A program made the translations under genes and the position numbers. Below are positions 49,203 to 57,942 of a stretch of 61,506 nt of DNA, one piece after another. The notes beneath the pieces are model-generated. The model was not told where the DNA came from. It made no database searches and saw only the letters and a program-made list of their open reading frames with translations. Numbering within the stretch: position 1 is the first letter of the stretch; every line of letters begins with the position of its first letter. Source of the DNA: Rhodoferax sp. (GTDB lineage: Bacteria > Pseudomonadota > Gammaproteobacteria > Burkholderiales > Burkholderiaceae_C); the NCBI GenBank assembly GCA_018063505.1, contig JAGPBF010000003.1, positions 1 to 61,506 on the forward strand, written 5' to 3'.

Positions 49203-50581
49203 ATACCAGCGCACCCGCCACCACCGCCCGTGACGACTACCTCTTCAGCCTGGCGCTGCAGGCCTGTATCACCTGCTGGCCGCTGTTCGAGATGCAGCGC
49301 ATGCGCGCCGCCACATCGGCGCGCAAGGCGCCGGGCCAGGGCTTCGCCGGCGACAGCCCCGAGAGTACCGAGCGTTGGTGCAATCTTTTCACGCTCGAAC
49401 GCGAACTGCTGACCGCCGGCAAGAGCCGGGTCGTGATGCCCAACAACGACACCTTGTATGTCAACGCCTGGATCGACCTGTCCGCCGGACCGCTGGTCAT
49501 CAGCGTGCCCGACACCGGCAGCCGCTATTACGTGCTGGGCATGCTCGACTACTACACCAACCCGTTTGCGTCGGTTGGCACCCGCACCACCGGCAACGGC
49601 GCCGGCTCGGTATTGTTGTCCGGGCCCAAGTGGGATGGCGAGGTTGCGGCCGAACACCAATCAACCGGACGCCACCTGCGCAGCGACACGGACTGGGTCT
49701 GGATCATCGGTCGGATACTGGTGGACGGACCGGCCGACGTGCCGGCAGTGAATGCCTTGCAGGACCAGTTCCGGATGCAGACGCTGGACGACTGGCGCGC
49801 AGGCTGCGACAGCCCGCCCCGGCGCTTCGACAGCAGGTTCGTACCGCGCGCGCCGTTCAGCATGGACCGGTTCCTGTCCATGGTCAACGACGCGCTGCGG
49901 ATGTGTCCACCACCAGATCGCCATGCCGCACTGATGGCGCAGTTTGCGCCGCTGGGGTTCGGACCCGATGCGCCGACCCCTGTGCCACAGGACGCCCGAC
50001 AGGCCCTGGAGCGCGCCTGCATGCGCAGTCAGGCCCTGCTTGACAGCGCGCAGCAGCAGGTGTTCGGCACGCAAAGCGACGACACGCAACACGGCTGGCG
50101 TCAGCCCATGGCACTCGGACAGAATTTCGGCGACGACCTGCTGCTGCGCGCCTTCATATCACGCCAGTCGATCGGTGCGCTGGAGACACTTGAAGCGGCC
50201 TATCCGCGCTGCGACACCGATGCGGACGGTCTACCGCTGAGCGGCGAACATGTGTACGCGATTCGCTTCGGCCCCGACCAGTTGCCCCCGGTGGACGCGT
50301 TCTGGTCCATCACGCTTTACGCATCGAGCGACTGCTTCCTGGTACCCAATGCCATCGAACGATACGCCATTGGCGACCGCACATCCGCACTGGCGCGTGA
50401 TCCGGACGGTGGCTTGACCATCATCATTGCGCACGCCGCGCCACTGGACGCCGCGCAACGTGCGAACTGGTTGCCGGCGCCTGCCGACCGGTTTTTCCTG
50501 TGCCTGCGTGCCTACCTGCCGCGGCCGGAAATGCTGGATGGGCGTTACCGTCTGCCGGATCCACGCCGCCTGTTCGGCTGA
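49199..50581 (+). CDS. DUF1254/DUF1214 protein
   Basis: A 460-residue intact paralogue of the preceding gene. DUF1254 (about residues 40-170) includes SRVVMPNNDTLYVNAWIDLS and a WIIGRILVDGPADV segment; DUF1214 (about 330-445) includes LPPVDAFWSITLYASSDCF, DPDGGLTIIIAHA and NWLPAPADRF. No signal peptide, whereas many family members are exported. The biochemical function of this family is not established. The start overlaps the upstream stop in ATGA, evidence that the pair formed one operon before the first gene broke. Confidence 0.9.
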   Translation: MNTSAPATTARDDYLFSLALQACITCWPLFEMQRMRAATSARKAPGQGFAGDSPESTERWCNLFTLERELLTAGKSRVVMPNNDTLYVNAWIDLSAGPLVISVPDTGSRYYVLGMLDYYTNPFASVGTRTTGNGAGSVLLSGPKWDGEVAAEHQSTGRHLRSDTDWVWIIGRILVDGPADVPAVNALQDQFRMQTLDDWRAGCDSPPRRFDSRFVPRAPFSMDRFLSMVNDALRMCPPPDRHAALMAQFAPLGFGPDAPTPVPQDARQALERACMRSQALLDSAQQQVFGTQSDDTQHGWRQPMALGQNFGDDLLLRAFISRQSIGALETLEAAYPRCDTDADGLPLSGEHVYAIRFGPDQLPPVDAFWSITLYASSDCFLVPNAIERYAIGDRTSALARDPDGGLTIIIAHAAPLDAAQRANWLPAPADRFFLCLRAYLPRPEMLDGRYRLPDPRRLFG

Positions 50582-50760
50582 CGCATGCGCCTGCAGGCGC
50601 GAGACGGAGCGCCTGGATCTGTATCAGGAATGGCGTGCGCCAACTGCCGATGTCGACTGAAGCCGGCGGGCAGTACCGTCGCGCCATGGTGTCGGTCAAT
50701 ATCGAGCCGCGCATAATCAGGCGTTCAGGCTTCACGCCGCCATCGCGAGTATCGAATTCC

Positions 50761-51792
50761 ATGCCAAACACCATTCCCGCCACCCTCATACCCGGCGACG
50801 GCATTGGCCCTGAAATCGTCGACGCCACACTGGCGGCGCTCGATGCACTTCAAGCGCCTTTTGCCTGGGACCGCCAGATCGCCGGCCTCGAAGGCGTGAA
50901 GGCTGCAGGCGATCCGCTGCCACAAGCCACTCTCGACAGCATCCACCGCACCCGCCTGGCCCTCAAGGGCCCGCTGGAGACACCGTCGGGGGGCGGATAC
51001 CGCTCATCGAACGTGCGTTTGCGGGAGGAATTCAAACTCTACGCGAATCTTCGGCCTGCCCTGACCATCATTCCTGGCGGCAGATTCGACAAGATCGACC
51101 TGGTGGTCGTGCGTGAGAACCTCGAAGGTCTGTATATCGGCCACGAACATTTTGTGCAGATCGATGACGACCCGCACGCCGTGGCCATCGCCACCGGCAT
51201 CAATACCCGCGCCGGATGTCGGCGCCTGCTCGAGTTTGCCTTCGATCAAGCCGTCGCGATGGGGCGCAAGAAGGTGACCATCGTGCACAAGGCCAACATC
51301 ATGAAGGCTTTGACCGGCATCTTCCTGGAAACCGGCCTGGACCTTTACGAGCGCAGATACAAGGGGCAGTTTGAAATCGACTCGGTCATCATCGACGCAT
51401 GCGCGATGAAGCTGGTGCTCAACCCCTGGCAGTTCGACATGCTGGTGACCACCAACCTGTTTGGCGACATCCTGTCCGACCTGGCGGCCGGTCTGGTCGG
51501 AGGCCTGGGAATGGCACCCGGCGCCAATATCGGCGCTGACGCGGCGATCTTCGAGGCAGTGCACGGGTCAGCGCCCGACATCACCGGCAAGGGCATCGCC
51601 AACCCTACCGCGCTGCTGCTGGCCACGGCGATGATGCTCGACCATGTCAGGCTCACCGAGAAAGCCACCCGTTTGCGCCAGGCGCTCGACGCCACGCTGA
51701 ACATCGACAAGGTGCGCACCGGTGATCTGGGTGGTACCGCGACCACGGCAAGCTTCACCAAGGCGCTGGTCAGCCGCATTTCCAGCGCCTGA
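50761..51792 (+). CDS. Isocitrate/isopropylmalate dehydrogenase family protein (NAD-IDH-like)
   Basis: A 343-residue beta-decarboxylating dehydrogenase. Seen: IPGDGIGPEIVDA at the start, the substrate loop KGPLETPSGGGYRSSNVRLREEF, YANLRPA, VVRENLEGLYIG, the Lys/Asp region HKANIMK, DACAMKLVLNP, NLFGDILSDLAAGLVGG and EAVHGSAPDITGKGIANP. The GGGYRSSNVxLR loop and short length are closer to NAD-type isocitrate dehydrogenases than to LeuB. Which 2-hydroxy acid it oxidises is uncertain. The 180 bases upstream hold no other gene. Confidence 0.88.
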   Translation: MPNTIPATLIPGDGIGPEIVDATLAALDALQAPFAWDRQIAGLEGVKAAGDPLPQATLDSIHRTRLALKGPLETPSGGGYRSSNVRLREEFKLYANLRPALTIIPGGRFDKIDLVVVRENLEGLYIGHEHFVQIDDDPHAVAIATGINTRAGCRRLLEFAFDQAVAMGRKKVTIVHKANIMKALTGIFLETGLDLYERRYKGQFEIDSVIIDACAMKLVLNPWQFDMLVTTNLFGDILSDLAAGLVGGLGMAPGANIGADAAIFEAVHGSAPDITGKGIANPTALLLATAMMLDHVRLTEKATRLRQALDATLNIDKVRTGDLGGTATTASFTKALVSRISSA

Positions 51793-51946
51793 GCCACCGG
51801 CACGCAGCATTCGCCGCAGAACCCGGACAAATCGGTTCAGGCGCCACGCAGTTGGCGGCCGTGATCCGATGACGGCACAGGGCGCCAGACAAGCAGCGAA
51901 AAAATGGACCTGCAATCGCTCGCAAGTCCGAGACCGTCCAAAGCCG

Positions 51947-52873
51947 TCACCGAATTTCGGGTCTTGCCCTGCGGCGGCGGATAACTCCCGCGATGACACC
52001 CAGTCCCGCCAGCAGCATGGCAAAACTCTCCGGCTCCGGAACGGGGGCCGCCGCGCCATAAAGATACTGGGCACCCGCCACATCATCGGCGTCGGGAATC
52101 CTGTTGATCGGTGCCATGCCGTCGGACGGTGCCGGGCCGTTGTACGCGCACGCGCTGCCGTCGAAACTGCCATCCACATAACCGCACATCAATGCGGAGG
52201 CTACGTTCGTATGGGCCAGACCGATCGCGTGCCCGAGTTCATGGGTGAACAATCCCTGAAAATCGTTGTGGTAGTAGCTATCGTGGTCAGGGCTCAGCGT
52301 CGGGGAGGGGTTGGGGTAGAGAAAGTAGGGGTCACCTTCATTCCCTGGCGGAATAGCGTATGCCACGTTCAGGTTGAAAATGACGTCGCCCTCGAGTGTG
52401 GTTCCGCCGTTCGGGGCTGGCGCGAAGCCCACCGCGCCCGAAAACCCATCCAGGTTGTAGGCACCAATGCGGATATTGCCGATGACGCTGGCACCCACGC
52501 CGGCATAGGCGGCCGCGAATGGCACCGATCCGGTCTCGGTCACCTGCACAAAACTGATGTTTGCGACCGCCGACCATTGGCCAAACGCCTTCTGAAGCGC
52601 TGTCAATGCGGTTCCGGCGCCGTACGCCGTGTCGATCTGGGCAAAAAGACTGCCCATATCGGATGTGCCGTGGATATACGTGGGGGCCGCTGCATCGAGG
52701 CCGGTGCCGTCGGCCATCAGGCTCCAAGTCACCACGCCGCCCGGAGTTCCGATGGTGTTCTCTCCCCACTTGCTCGCCTGGTCCGCCCCATACGGGAAGA
52801 CGTTGAATGCAAGCGCCGGAGCGCCCAACACGAAACCCAGCAGACCACCGATCAGCCATTGCGCGTGCTTCAT
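51947..52873 (-). CDS. Matrixin-type metalloprotease with PEP-CTERM sorting tag
   Basis: A 308-residue exported protein: signal peptide (residues 1 to about 22, ending APALAF), a matrixin-like domain with the zinc motif HELGHAIGLAH at 211-221 and a Met-turn-like ALMCGY at 228-232, and a C-terminal PEP-CTERM signal: VPEPES at 278-283, a hydrophobic helix and the basic end RRRRARPEIR. The tag marks it for exosortase processing and surface delivery, so an EpsH/XrtA system must be encoded elsewhere. No propeptide cysteine switch was noticed. GGGGAG precedes the ATG at 52873. Confidence 0.92.
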   Translation of the reverse strand: MKHAQWLIGGLLGFVLGAPALAFNVFPYGADQASKWGENTIGTPGGVVTWSLMADGTGLDAAAPTYIHGTSDMGSLFAQIDTAYGAGTALTALQKAFGQWSAVANISFVQVTETGSVPFAAAYAGVGASVIGNIRIGAYNLDGFSGAVGFAPAPNGGTTLEGDVIFNLNVAYAIPPGNEGDPYFLYPNPSPTLSPDHDSYYHNDFQGLFTHELGHAIGLAHTNVASALMCGYVDGSFDGSACAYNGPAPSDGMAPINRIPDADDVAGAQYLYGAAAPVPEPESFAMLLAGLGVIAGVIRRRRARPEIR

Positions 52874-52915
52874 GTCCGTCTCCCCGAATCCAGACCCCGG
52901 AACCATTGCAGAACA

Positions 52916-52931
52916 CGCATTTACCGTGCCG
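52916..52931 (-). promoter_or_regulatory. Possible sigma-54 promoter of the PEP-CTERM protease
   Basis: Read on the minus strand, CGGCACGGTAAATGCG fits TGGCAC-N5-TTGCW at 8 of 11 defined positions, with the invariant GG and GC 12 bases apart. Transcription would start about 32 bases before the ATG. Confidence 0.45.
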
Positions 52932-53120
52932 GAGGTCTGTTCCCTTTGAAAATCAACGGCGATGGAAAGCCCTTTCCGTCTGCCGCTGGGCGCGCTGTAA
53001 AAATTGTCGACGTGCGAATGAGTCCGTTCGGGCGCTGTCACTCCAGGAACGCGTCGAACTCGGTCAACTTTCTGAAGGAGAGTGCCAGCCCAGAAAAGGC
53101 TCAGTCTCGTTTTGGCAGTT

Positions 53121-54353
53121 CTATCCGGCGCGACGCAACACCAGGACCGCGTTTGTTCCTCCAAACGCAAACGAGTTGGAGACCATCACCTGGGCGGCGA
53201 AGCCTTCGCGTGCCTCATTGGGAACATAGTCCAGATCGCACTCGGGATCACGCTGCTGCAGGTGCATCGTAGGGAACGCGACCCTGTGCTGCATGGCCAG
53301 TAGCGACAACACACATTCAAGCGCTCCGGCCGCGCCCAGCAAGTGGCCGTGTATGGCCTTGGTTGCGCTGACCGGGATCCGATCGGCCCGAGCGCCGAAA
53401 ACGGCCCTTATCGCGGCCGTCTCGGTCCGGTCGTTGGCCTGGGTTCCCGTGCCATGCGCGTTGATGGCATCCACCTCCTGCGGATCGACCTGGGCGGCAC
53501 GCAGTGCCGCGGTCATCGCCGCAGCCTGGCCCTCCACACTGGGTCGCGTGATGTGGCTCGCGTCATTGGATTGCCCATACCCCAGGATCTCACCGAGGAT
53601 GTGGGCGCCACGTGCCAACGCGCGATCCCAGGGTTCGATGACCAACATCGCAGCGCCCTCACCCAGGAGCATTCCACTGCGGTTCTTCGAGAACGGTCGG
53701 CATGACGCCGCGGGGTCCTCGGTGTCCATGGTGGCCACTGTGTGCAATGCTTCCCACGCCTTCATGGAGCCCGGCGACAGCGGCGCCTCTGCCCCACCCG
53801 CGATGACGACATCGAGCTGACCACATGCCACCCGCATCCAGGCCTCGCCGATGGCCACCGCCGACGACGAGCAGGCGGTTGAATACGTCATGTTCGGACC
53901 GCGCAGGTTGTGCTCGATCCCGATCCATGCGGCTGCCGCGTTGTGCATACCCATCAATATGGTGAACGGCTTGATGCGGTCTGACAGCTCTCCATAGAGG
54001 GTCTGGTATCCGCCATCCATCGTGAGCGTGCCGCCCATCCCCGTCCCGACGAAAACGCCCGCTCGCGAGCGGTCGACGTTCGCCAATGCGCCCTGCGACG
54101 CTTGCACTGCCTGGTTTGCCGCGAACAGGGCGAACAAGCTGAACCGGTCCAGCATGCGCAGCTTGCCCGGATCGAATTCAACCCCTTCGTCAAAGTTTGC
54201 CGTTGCAGCGATAGGCGTGGTAAGCCGGTTCGCAAACGGGATCTCGAGCCTGCGAACACCCGACTGGCCGACGCGCGCACGGGCCAATACCGCTGCCGCG
54301 CTGTTGCCAAGCGGCGAGACCACTCCGATTCCGCTGACCGCGACCCGTCTCAT
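53121..54353 (-). CDS. Beta-ketoacyl-ACP synthase (KAS II type)
   Basis: A 410-residue condensing enzyme with the complete triad: Cys161 in STACSSSAVA, His300 in NAHGTGTQAND and His335 in TKAIHGHLLGAAG. The N-terminus MRRVAVSGIGVVSPLG and C-terminal NSFAFGGTNAVLV are typical of FabF. It is not in a fatty acid synthesis locus but is the last gene of the type III polyketide operon, directly after a dedicated ACP (TGATG overlap). It probably makes or extends the acyl group used by that pathway. A GTG one codon upstream (54356) is an alternative start. Confidence 0.92.
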   Translation of the reverse strand: MRRVAVSGIGVVSPLGNSAAAVLARARVGQSGVRRLEIPFANRLTTPIAATANFDEGVEFDPGKLRMLDRFSLFALFAANQAVQASQGALANVDRSRAGVFVGTGMGGTLTMDGGYQTLYGELSDRIKPFTILMGMHNAAAAWIGIEHNLRGPNMTYSTACSSSAVAIGEAWMRVACGQLDVVIAGGAEAPLSPGSMKAWEALHTVATMDTEDPAASCRPFSKNRSGMLLGEGAAMLVIEPWDRALARGAHILGEILGYGQSNDASHITRPSVEGQAAAMTAALRAAQVDPQEVDAINAHGTGTQANDRTETAAIRAVFGARADRIPVSATKAIHGHLLGAAGALECVLSLLAMQHRVAFPTMHLQQRDPECDLDYVPNEAREGFAAQVMVSNSFAFGGTNAVLVLRRAG

Positions 54354-54640
54354 CACGCGCGCAACGGGGATTGCCCTGACGACGCGGGAGAATGTGTGGT
54401 GCTGCCTTGCTCGGCGACGAGTTGATCAACATAACGAACCACGTCACCGAGTGTGAGCAGTTCCACAGGATCGGATGGCAGCTTGACCTGAAACGCGTCC
54501 TCGATGTTCCAGAGCAGTTCGACGGTGCCAAGCGAGTCGATTCCCAGACTGTCCAGCGGAGCATCCAGTGCCATTTGGTCCGGCTGAAGCTTGTATTCCT
54601 TGATCAGGATCGCACTCAGGCGCTCGAAGGTCGTTGTCAT
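54353..54640 (-). CDS. Acyl carrier protein
   Basis: A 95-residue carrier protein. The 4'-phosphopantetheine site is Ser36 in LGIDSLGTVEL; the surrounding four-helix pattern (FERLSAILIKEY, NIEDAFQVKLP, VRYVDQLVAEQ) is intact. A polar tail of about 18 residues follows helix 4. Its partner is presumably the ketosynthase translated from the overlapping gene downstream. The long frame upstream of ATG 54640 is not similar to ACP. Confidence 0.93.
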   Translation of the reverse strand: MTTTFERLSAILIKEYKLQPDQMALDAPLDSLGIDSLGTVELLWNIEDAFQVKLPSDPVELLTLGDVVRYVDQLVAEQGSTTHSPASSGQSPLRA

Positions 54641-54662
54641 GTCGATTCCCTTGGTAGGCGAT

Positions 54663-55955
54663 TCAATGAACCCGGGATGCGCGGGTCGGTTCGGGTACGG
54701 ATGGCAGAGTGCGCGCAATGCCAGTCGTATCCGCCATCCTGGCGGGGCGGACCTTCGCGCCCCATCGCGCACCTTGCGTGAGGAGTCCGGGCCACACCCG
54801 AACCAGTTCCATCAGAACGGCTGCGCCGCGCCGACGCATGGCGATATGGGCAAAGATGGCGGCCAGGCGCAGACGGGGCGCAAATTCGCGCTGCCAGGAA
54901 GCCGCGTAGGCACGCTGCAACTCGGCCTGGACCGCAGCGCCAGGCACCACCGCGGGGCCGTGACGCCCGAGCAGGTGCGAACACAGAAGCGCCGCCGACT
55001 GCAAGGCCATGCTCATGCCTTCACCCAGAATCGGATGGGCTTCTCCTGCGGAATTGCCGACCCTGAAAATCCTGTCCCGGGCATCCACGCGCACGCCGGT
55101 ATCCAGAGGTCCAGTCGCCAACCAGGGCCCGTCACGCCGGGCGCCATGCAGAGCCTGTTGCACGCCAAGACACGCACGGCGCAGCCAGGCTTCGACGGCA
55201 TCACCCGCGCTAAGGCCAGGCGCGCGGTCGCGCAGCAAGCTCAGCCGATCGCGTCGGATGCAACACGCGAGCGTCATTGTTCCGCCGTCAGCCACCACCA
55301 TGCCACCGTAGCCGCCGTCCAGGGCCAGCACGCTGATCTGGCCCTCGGGCAGAGTCGAACCCGAGAAATTGGCCTTGAAGGCAAACAGGTCGGCCGACCC
55401 GCGTGCCTGCCGGCGCCTGGGTCGGTCCGACGGCAAGTCTTCCCACGACCCGTGGGCATCAACGACGATCGTGGCGTGCAGCCGCAGCAGTGCTGAGGAA
55501 TCGAGCACGCGAACCTCACAGTGCCAGGCGCCGACGCTACCCCGGATCGCCTGCACGGTGCAAGGTTGGAAAACAATTGCGCCTGCTGCGCGGGCCTGCT
55601 CCAGCAGCAAGTTGTCCAGCGTTTCACGACCAAGGGCTCGACCCCAGGGGAAACGAGCGTGGTCGGCGACCGGAAGTTCAGCCGCCACAGCGCTGTCGCC
55701 TCGCAGCAGAGTGACCTGGCGCAGGGGCGGGCCTGCAAGCGTATCAATGGCCACGGCGACTCCCAGCGCTTCGAGCAAGGGAAAGTTGCTGGCCGCGATG
55801 CACTCACCGCACACCTTGCGGCGCGGGAAGCGTTGCCTCTCGATCAAGGCCACGGACCATCCGGCGCGGGCAAGTTGAATGGCCACCGTCGAACCTGCCG
55901 GACCCGCGCCAACAATGACCACGTCGAACTTAGTGGGCGAAGCTTCTCGCGTCAT
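54663..55955 (-). CDS. FAD-dependent oxidoreductase (geranylgeranyl reductase/monooxygenase type)
   Basis: A 430-residue flavoprotein: FAD motif VVIVGAGPAGSTVAIQLARAG at about residues 12-32, CGECIAASNFPLLEALG, a DG-like VVDAHGSWED, and the second FAD element FRVGNSAGEAHPILGEGMSMA near residue 295. This places it among halogenase/geranylgeranyl reductase-like monooxygenases. In the operon it may hydroxylate or oxidise the aromatic or pyrone product of the type III synthase (inference). ATGA overlap with the methyltransferase gene; 22 bases before the ACP gene. Confidence 0.88.
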   Translation of the reverse strand: MTREASPTKFDVVIVGAGPAGSTVAIQLARAGWSVALIERQRFPRRKVCGECIAASNFPLLEALGVAVAIDTLAGPPLRQVTLLRGDSAVAAELPVADHARFPWGRALGRETLDNLLLEQARAAGAIVFQPCTVQAIRGSVGAWHCEVRVLDSSALLRLHATIVVDAHGSWEDLPSDRPRRRQARGSADLFAFKANFSGSTLPEGQISVLALDGGYGGMVVADGGTMTLACCIRRDRLSLLRDRAPGLSAGDAVEAWLRRACLGVQQALHGARRDGPWLATGPLDTGVRVDARDRIFRVGNSAGEAHPILGEGMSMALQSAALLCSHLLGRHGPAVVPGAAVQAELQRAYAASWQREFAPRLRLAAIFAHIAMRRRGAAVLMELVRVWPGLLTQGARWGAKVRPARMADTTGIARTLPSVPEPTRASRVH

Positions 55956-56689
55956 GCGATTTCCATCCGCCGGGCGCTGAAGCAATGGCTGAACATGCCC
56001 GCTGCGAACTCCCGCGTGTCCCAGGCGTCGCCGGCACCTGACCACGCAGCGGTGATCTCGTCGTCACGAAAGCCGGCCCGCACACTCAACACGGCGTCTT
56101 CACGGGTCTCCGCATTGGCCCCGATAACGCCGACAAGATGGCTGCCCAGCAGCGACATTGGCGACCGTTTAGGTTCACATGCGAAGAACCGATCGGTACG
56201 CGAAGCGACCGCGGCAAGCAACGACGCAAGCTGGGGCCCCTCGAAGTGGTGCAGGAACAGCGTGGTGGTGATCAGGTCGCAGCGTGGCAGCGACCCGTCC
56301 GGCGCCACGGGGTCGGTCTGCAGCGCCCAGGTCAACACGTCTGCAACCTGCACCTGCGCAGTCCACCCCAGATCGGCGTAACCTGCCAAGGTAGCGGCGC
56401 TCACGATGTCCTGTTGGTCCAACAGGGTCAGTTGCACCGGTGGCCAGTGCCGCGCCATTGCGCGTGCGACACCGAGCAGCAAACTGCCATCGCCGGCGCC
56501 GATCTCGAGGATCCTCAAGGGCACACGCGCACTTTTTGGCGGGAACAGGTTTTGCCAACCCCGGGACATGATGGCGCGGGTTCCCATGGCGCGATGAACG
56601 CGCACGAGATCGCGTCGCGAGCGTATCGCGGCGGGATCGTCAGGCGCAAGATCATCCAGCGTCTCGCGCACAACCATCCTCGGCGGCAT
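55952..56689 (-). CDS. SAM-dependent methyltransferase
   Basis: A 245-residue class I methyltransferase with motif I ILEIGAGDGSLLLGVA (about residues 60-75), an acidic strand end LTLLDQQD, and a post-motif segment DLITTTLFLHHFEGPQL like UbiE/Coq5-type C- or O-methyltransferases. ATG at 56689 overlaps the synthase stop by one base (TGATG); an ORF extension further upstream would invade that gene. It probably methylates the polyketide core or a hydroxyl added by the flavoprotein. Confidence 0.88.
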   Translation of the reverse strand: MPPRMVVRETLDDLAPDDPAAIRSRRDLVRVHRAMGTRAIMSRGWQNLFPPKSARVPLRILEIGAGDGSLLLGVARAMARHWPPVQLTLLDQQDIVSAATLAGYADLGWTAQVQVADVLTWALQTDPVAPDGSLPRCDLITTTLFLHHFEGPQLASLLAAVASRTDRFFACEPKRSPMSLLGSHLVGVIGANAETREDAVLSVRAGFRDDEITAAWSGAGDAWDTREFAAGMFSHCFSARRMEIA

Positions 56690-57747
56690 CACTGGACCTC
56701 CAACAGCGCGCCATGGCAACTGAAGCCGGCCCCGAAAGACGACAACCACCACCAGCCTGGCGAGGCTGCGTCGGCGAGCGCGGCTTCGAGCACGTAATAG
56801 ACAAAGGCACTCGACAGGTTGCCGTATTCGCGCAGCATGGCCCTGCTGTAGCGCAGAGCGTCAGGCCCCAGTTCCAGCCGGCGTTCCAGCGCCAGCAGCA
56901 CATCGCGGCCGCCCGCATGCATGACCCAGGTACCGACGTCGCCCGGATTCAGGCCGGCCCTGTGGAGCACGGTACCCAGCACCCGCTGCGCATAGTCGGC
57001 CGCCAAGGCAGGTACCGCTCGGGTCAGGATGTTGCGCAGCATGCCGTCTCGCTGCTCGAACATCAGTGCGCTTCGCTCGCCCGGCTCGATGAGGGACGTA
57101 CTGTCCTTCCATTCAATGCCCCTGACCGATGGTCCCGCCTTGCGCGCCAGCACAGCCGCACCAGCGCCATCACCGAACAAGCAGGCGCTGATCAACACGC
57201 CCGGGTCATTGTCGAGGTACATCGCAGCGCTGCTGACTTCTACGCAGATCGACAGCACGTGCTCGCAAGCGCCAGTGGCGAGCAAGGCCTTGCCCAGCAT
57301 CAAGTTCGGAAGCGCCGCGGCGCAGCCCTGGCCAACGAGGTCGAAGGCCTGTACATCGGGTCGCAGTCCGAGACGCTCGACGACATGCCCGGAAAGCCCC
57401 GGACACAGGTATCCCGTGCAGGTACTGACCACCACGGCATCGACTTGCGAGGCGTCCAGTCCGGCCTTGATCAGCGCACGCTCGCCCGCCTGCGCTGCAA
57501 GCGGCGGCGCATGCGTCAGGAAGCGATGCGACAGCGTGTTGGGGTCGATCGTGAACACCTCGTCCAGCGATCCGACCGCCAGGCGGCGCGCCTCGATGCC
57601 GTTGTCACGCTGCAGGACCGTTCTCGCGACGAGGTGGGCCCGCCCGTCCAACCGGGCAAACCAGGCAGATTTCTCGAACGCAACCAGGCATTGAGCTTTG
57701 GTGTAGCGCGATGGCGGATGCGCAGTGCCAACGCCAAGGATGTGCAT
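56689..57747 (-). CDS. Type III polyketide synthase (chalcone/stilbene synthase family)
   Basis: A 352-residue homodimeric condensing enzyme with the family triad Cys142 (GQGCAAALPNL), His277 (WVMHAGGRDV) and Asn310 (REYGNLSSAF). Also seen are DAVVVSTCTGYLCPGL and FGDGAGAAVL. Bacterial members join a CoA- or ACP-bound starter with malonyl-CoA to give alkylresorcinols, alkylpyrones or phloroglucinol-type products. The co-encoded ACP and ketosynthase suggest a fatty acyl-ACP starter. Key enzyme of the six-gene operon; three bases separate it from the small gene upstream. Confidence 0.93.
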   Translation of the reverse strand: MHILGVGTAHPPSRYTKAQCLVAFEKSAWFARLDGRAHLVARTVLQRDNGIEARRLAVGSLDEVFTIDPNTLSHRFLTHAPPLAAQAGERALIKAGLDASQVDAVVVSTCTGYLCPGLSGHVVERLGLRPDVQAFDLVGQGCAAALPNLMLGKALLATGACEHVLSICVEVSSAAMYLDNDPGVLISACLFGDGAGAAVLARKAGPSVRGIEWKDSTSLIEPGERSALMFEQRDGMLRNILTRAVPALAADYAQRVLGTVLHRAGLNPGDVGTWVMHAGGRDVLLALERRLELGPDALRYSRAMLREYGNLSSAFVYYVLEAALADAASPGWWWLSSFGAGFSCHGALLEVQ

Positions 57748-57750
57748 CGC

Positions 57751-57942
57751 TCAGGACACCGACGCGCCAGCCTCTCGCTCGGGAGCGCGGAGCTTGGCCG
57801 GCGCGGCGATGAAGTTGGCGACCGCACGATCGACAGTTCCCTTCAGGACACCCGGGTCCGGTTGGTTGTCCGCGAGCACGGCCAGTGTGGAAACCAGGCG
57901 CCGCGGATCTCTGGGACGCTTGGCCTTGGTGATGGTCTTCAT
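57751..57942 (-). CDS. Small basic protein heading the polyketide operon
   Basis: A 63-residue protein starting at ATG 57942 with GAGG six bases upstream and ending three bases before the synthase ATG. The N-terminus is basic (MKTITKAKRPRDPRR), the middle weakly helical (LVSTLAVLADNQ, GTVDRAVANFIAAP), no membrane segment or cysteine. Not recognised. Conserved spacing and a good ribosome site make it likely real; it could be a regulator, a partner protein of the synthase or a leader. Confidence 0.6.
   Translation of the reverse strand: MKTITKAKRPRDPRRLVSTLAVLADNQPDPGVLKGTVDRAVANFIAAPAKLRAPEREAGASVS

Noticed and set aside
53082-53087. TGGCAC on the minus strand as the -24 element of a sigma-54 promoter
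   Set aside because: The bases 12 positions downstream lack the required GC; the element at 52916-52931 fits better.
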